Shown here in pieces: positions 10,871-11,087 of a DNA stretch of 11,087 nt. The stretch lies in the NCBI GenBank assembly GCA_002480565.1, contig DLCK01000091.1, positions 1-11,087 on the forward strand. The letters are read 5' to 3'. A program made the translations under genes and the position numbers. Origin of the DNA: Phycisphaerales bacterium UBA7800. Lineage in GTDB: Bacteria; Planctomycetota; Phycisphaerae; Phycisphaerales; Phycisphaeraceae. The stretch's first letter is position 1. Each line of letters begins with the position of its first letter. Under the pieces are notes generated by a model. That model ran no database searches and had not been told where the DNA came from. It saw only the letters and a program-made list of their open reading frames with translations.

Positions 10871-11087
10871 TCTCCAAGGTTTTGATCGCTTCGTCAATGG
10901 TCATGGTGCCTTCGTAGAGTGCGCGACCGACAATGGAGCCTTGGATGGGGAGTTTACGCAACGCACGCAGATGTTCCAATGTACCCACGCCACCGGATGC
11001 AACGATGGGCACCTTGGTGGCTTTGGCCATTTCAAGTGTCGATTCGACATTGGGGCCGGCAAGGGTGCCATCGGTGGCGATGTCGGT
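10866..11087 (-). CDS. hisA: HisA (ProFAR isomerase), C-terminal 73 residues
   Basis: 1-(5-phosphoribosyl)-5-[(5-phosphoribosylamino)methylideneamino]imidazole-4-carboxamide isomerase, fourth step of histidine synthesis, cytoplasmic TIM barrel. The visible part starts at TDIATDGTLAGPN (strand 6 and its loop), continues with PIVASGGVG (strand 7 phosphate-binding loop) and GSIVGRALYEG (strand 8), and ends TIDEAIKTLEN. TDI..DGT distinguishes it from HisF, which has a DRDGTKxGYD-type loop. The two catalytic Asp residues lie in the part outside the window. The gene is intact where visible. Confidence 0.95.
   Translation of the reverse strand, partial: TDIATDGTLAGPNVESTLEMAKATKVPIVASGGVGTLEHLRALRKLPIQGSIVGRALYEGTMTIDEAIKTLEN

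Noticed and set aside
1..11087. CRISPR array or insertion sequence
   Set aside because: No regularly spaced repeats, transposase motifs or paired terminal inverted repeats were seen on either strand.

Overview
The window joins two unrelated pieces of DNA. On the right (about 8.2-11.09 kb) is ordinary chromosome: a squalene-hopene cyclase gene (shc) on the + strand, then a convergent unknown gene and the 3' end of hisA on the - strand. A full-length hopene cyclase points to a hopanoid-making bacterium. The protein style, moderate GC and use of TTG starts would suit a planctomycete, but that is an impression and not something the sequence proves.

On the left (1 to about 7.8 kb) is a tightly packed, almost entirely - strand block of about 16 small genes. 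It reads as part of a provirus, or integrated virus genome, of the tailless, membrane-containing double-jelly-roll (DJR) type (PRD1/PM2-like, realm Varidnaviria). Three proteins carry the case: a 327-residue probable DJR major capsid protein (1929-2912), a 185-residue FtsK/HerA-superfamily packaging ATPase with clear Walker A and B motifs (3199-3756), and a rolling-circle-type replication initiator (4502-5890). Around the capsid gene are several short proteins with one hydrophobic helix, usually at the C-terminus, as expected for proteins of an internal virion membrane. There is no terminase, portal, tail or HK97-type capsid gene. No integrase or lysis gene is visible; they may lie beyond position 1, where the last gene is cut off.

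In transcription order (right to left) the block runs: two overlapping unknown genes, the second with a C-terminal zinc finger; two short helical proteins; a small basic protein; an HPPC-motif protein resembling a cytosine-methylase core; the Rep; a basic, Pro-rich membrane-anchored protein; the packaging ATPase; a 46-residue membrane peptide; the major capsid protein; three single-helix membrane proteins; a GNAT-like protein; another membrane protein; and a truncated gene at the window edge. Replication genes are therefore first, and packaging and structural genes later. Most junctions are ATGA-type or out-of-frame overlaps of up to about 145 bp.

The most unusual non-coding structure is a perfect 18-bp inverted repeat at 4329-4346/4386-4403. 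Each arm carries a Shine-Dalgarno sequence and a TTG start, one serving the - strand gene and one a possible divergent + strand gene. A cluster of ACCGT motifs lies beside it, making this a candidate origin/control region. Other hairpins lie at the start of rep, behind the capsid gene, in front of the capsid gene and at the provirus/shc boundary, where two opposed terminator-like hairpins may insulate the two regions.
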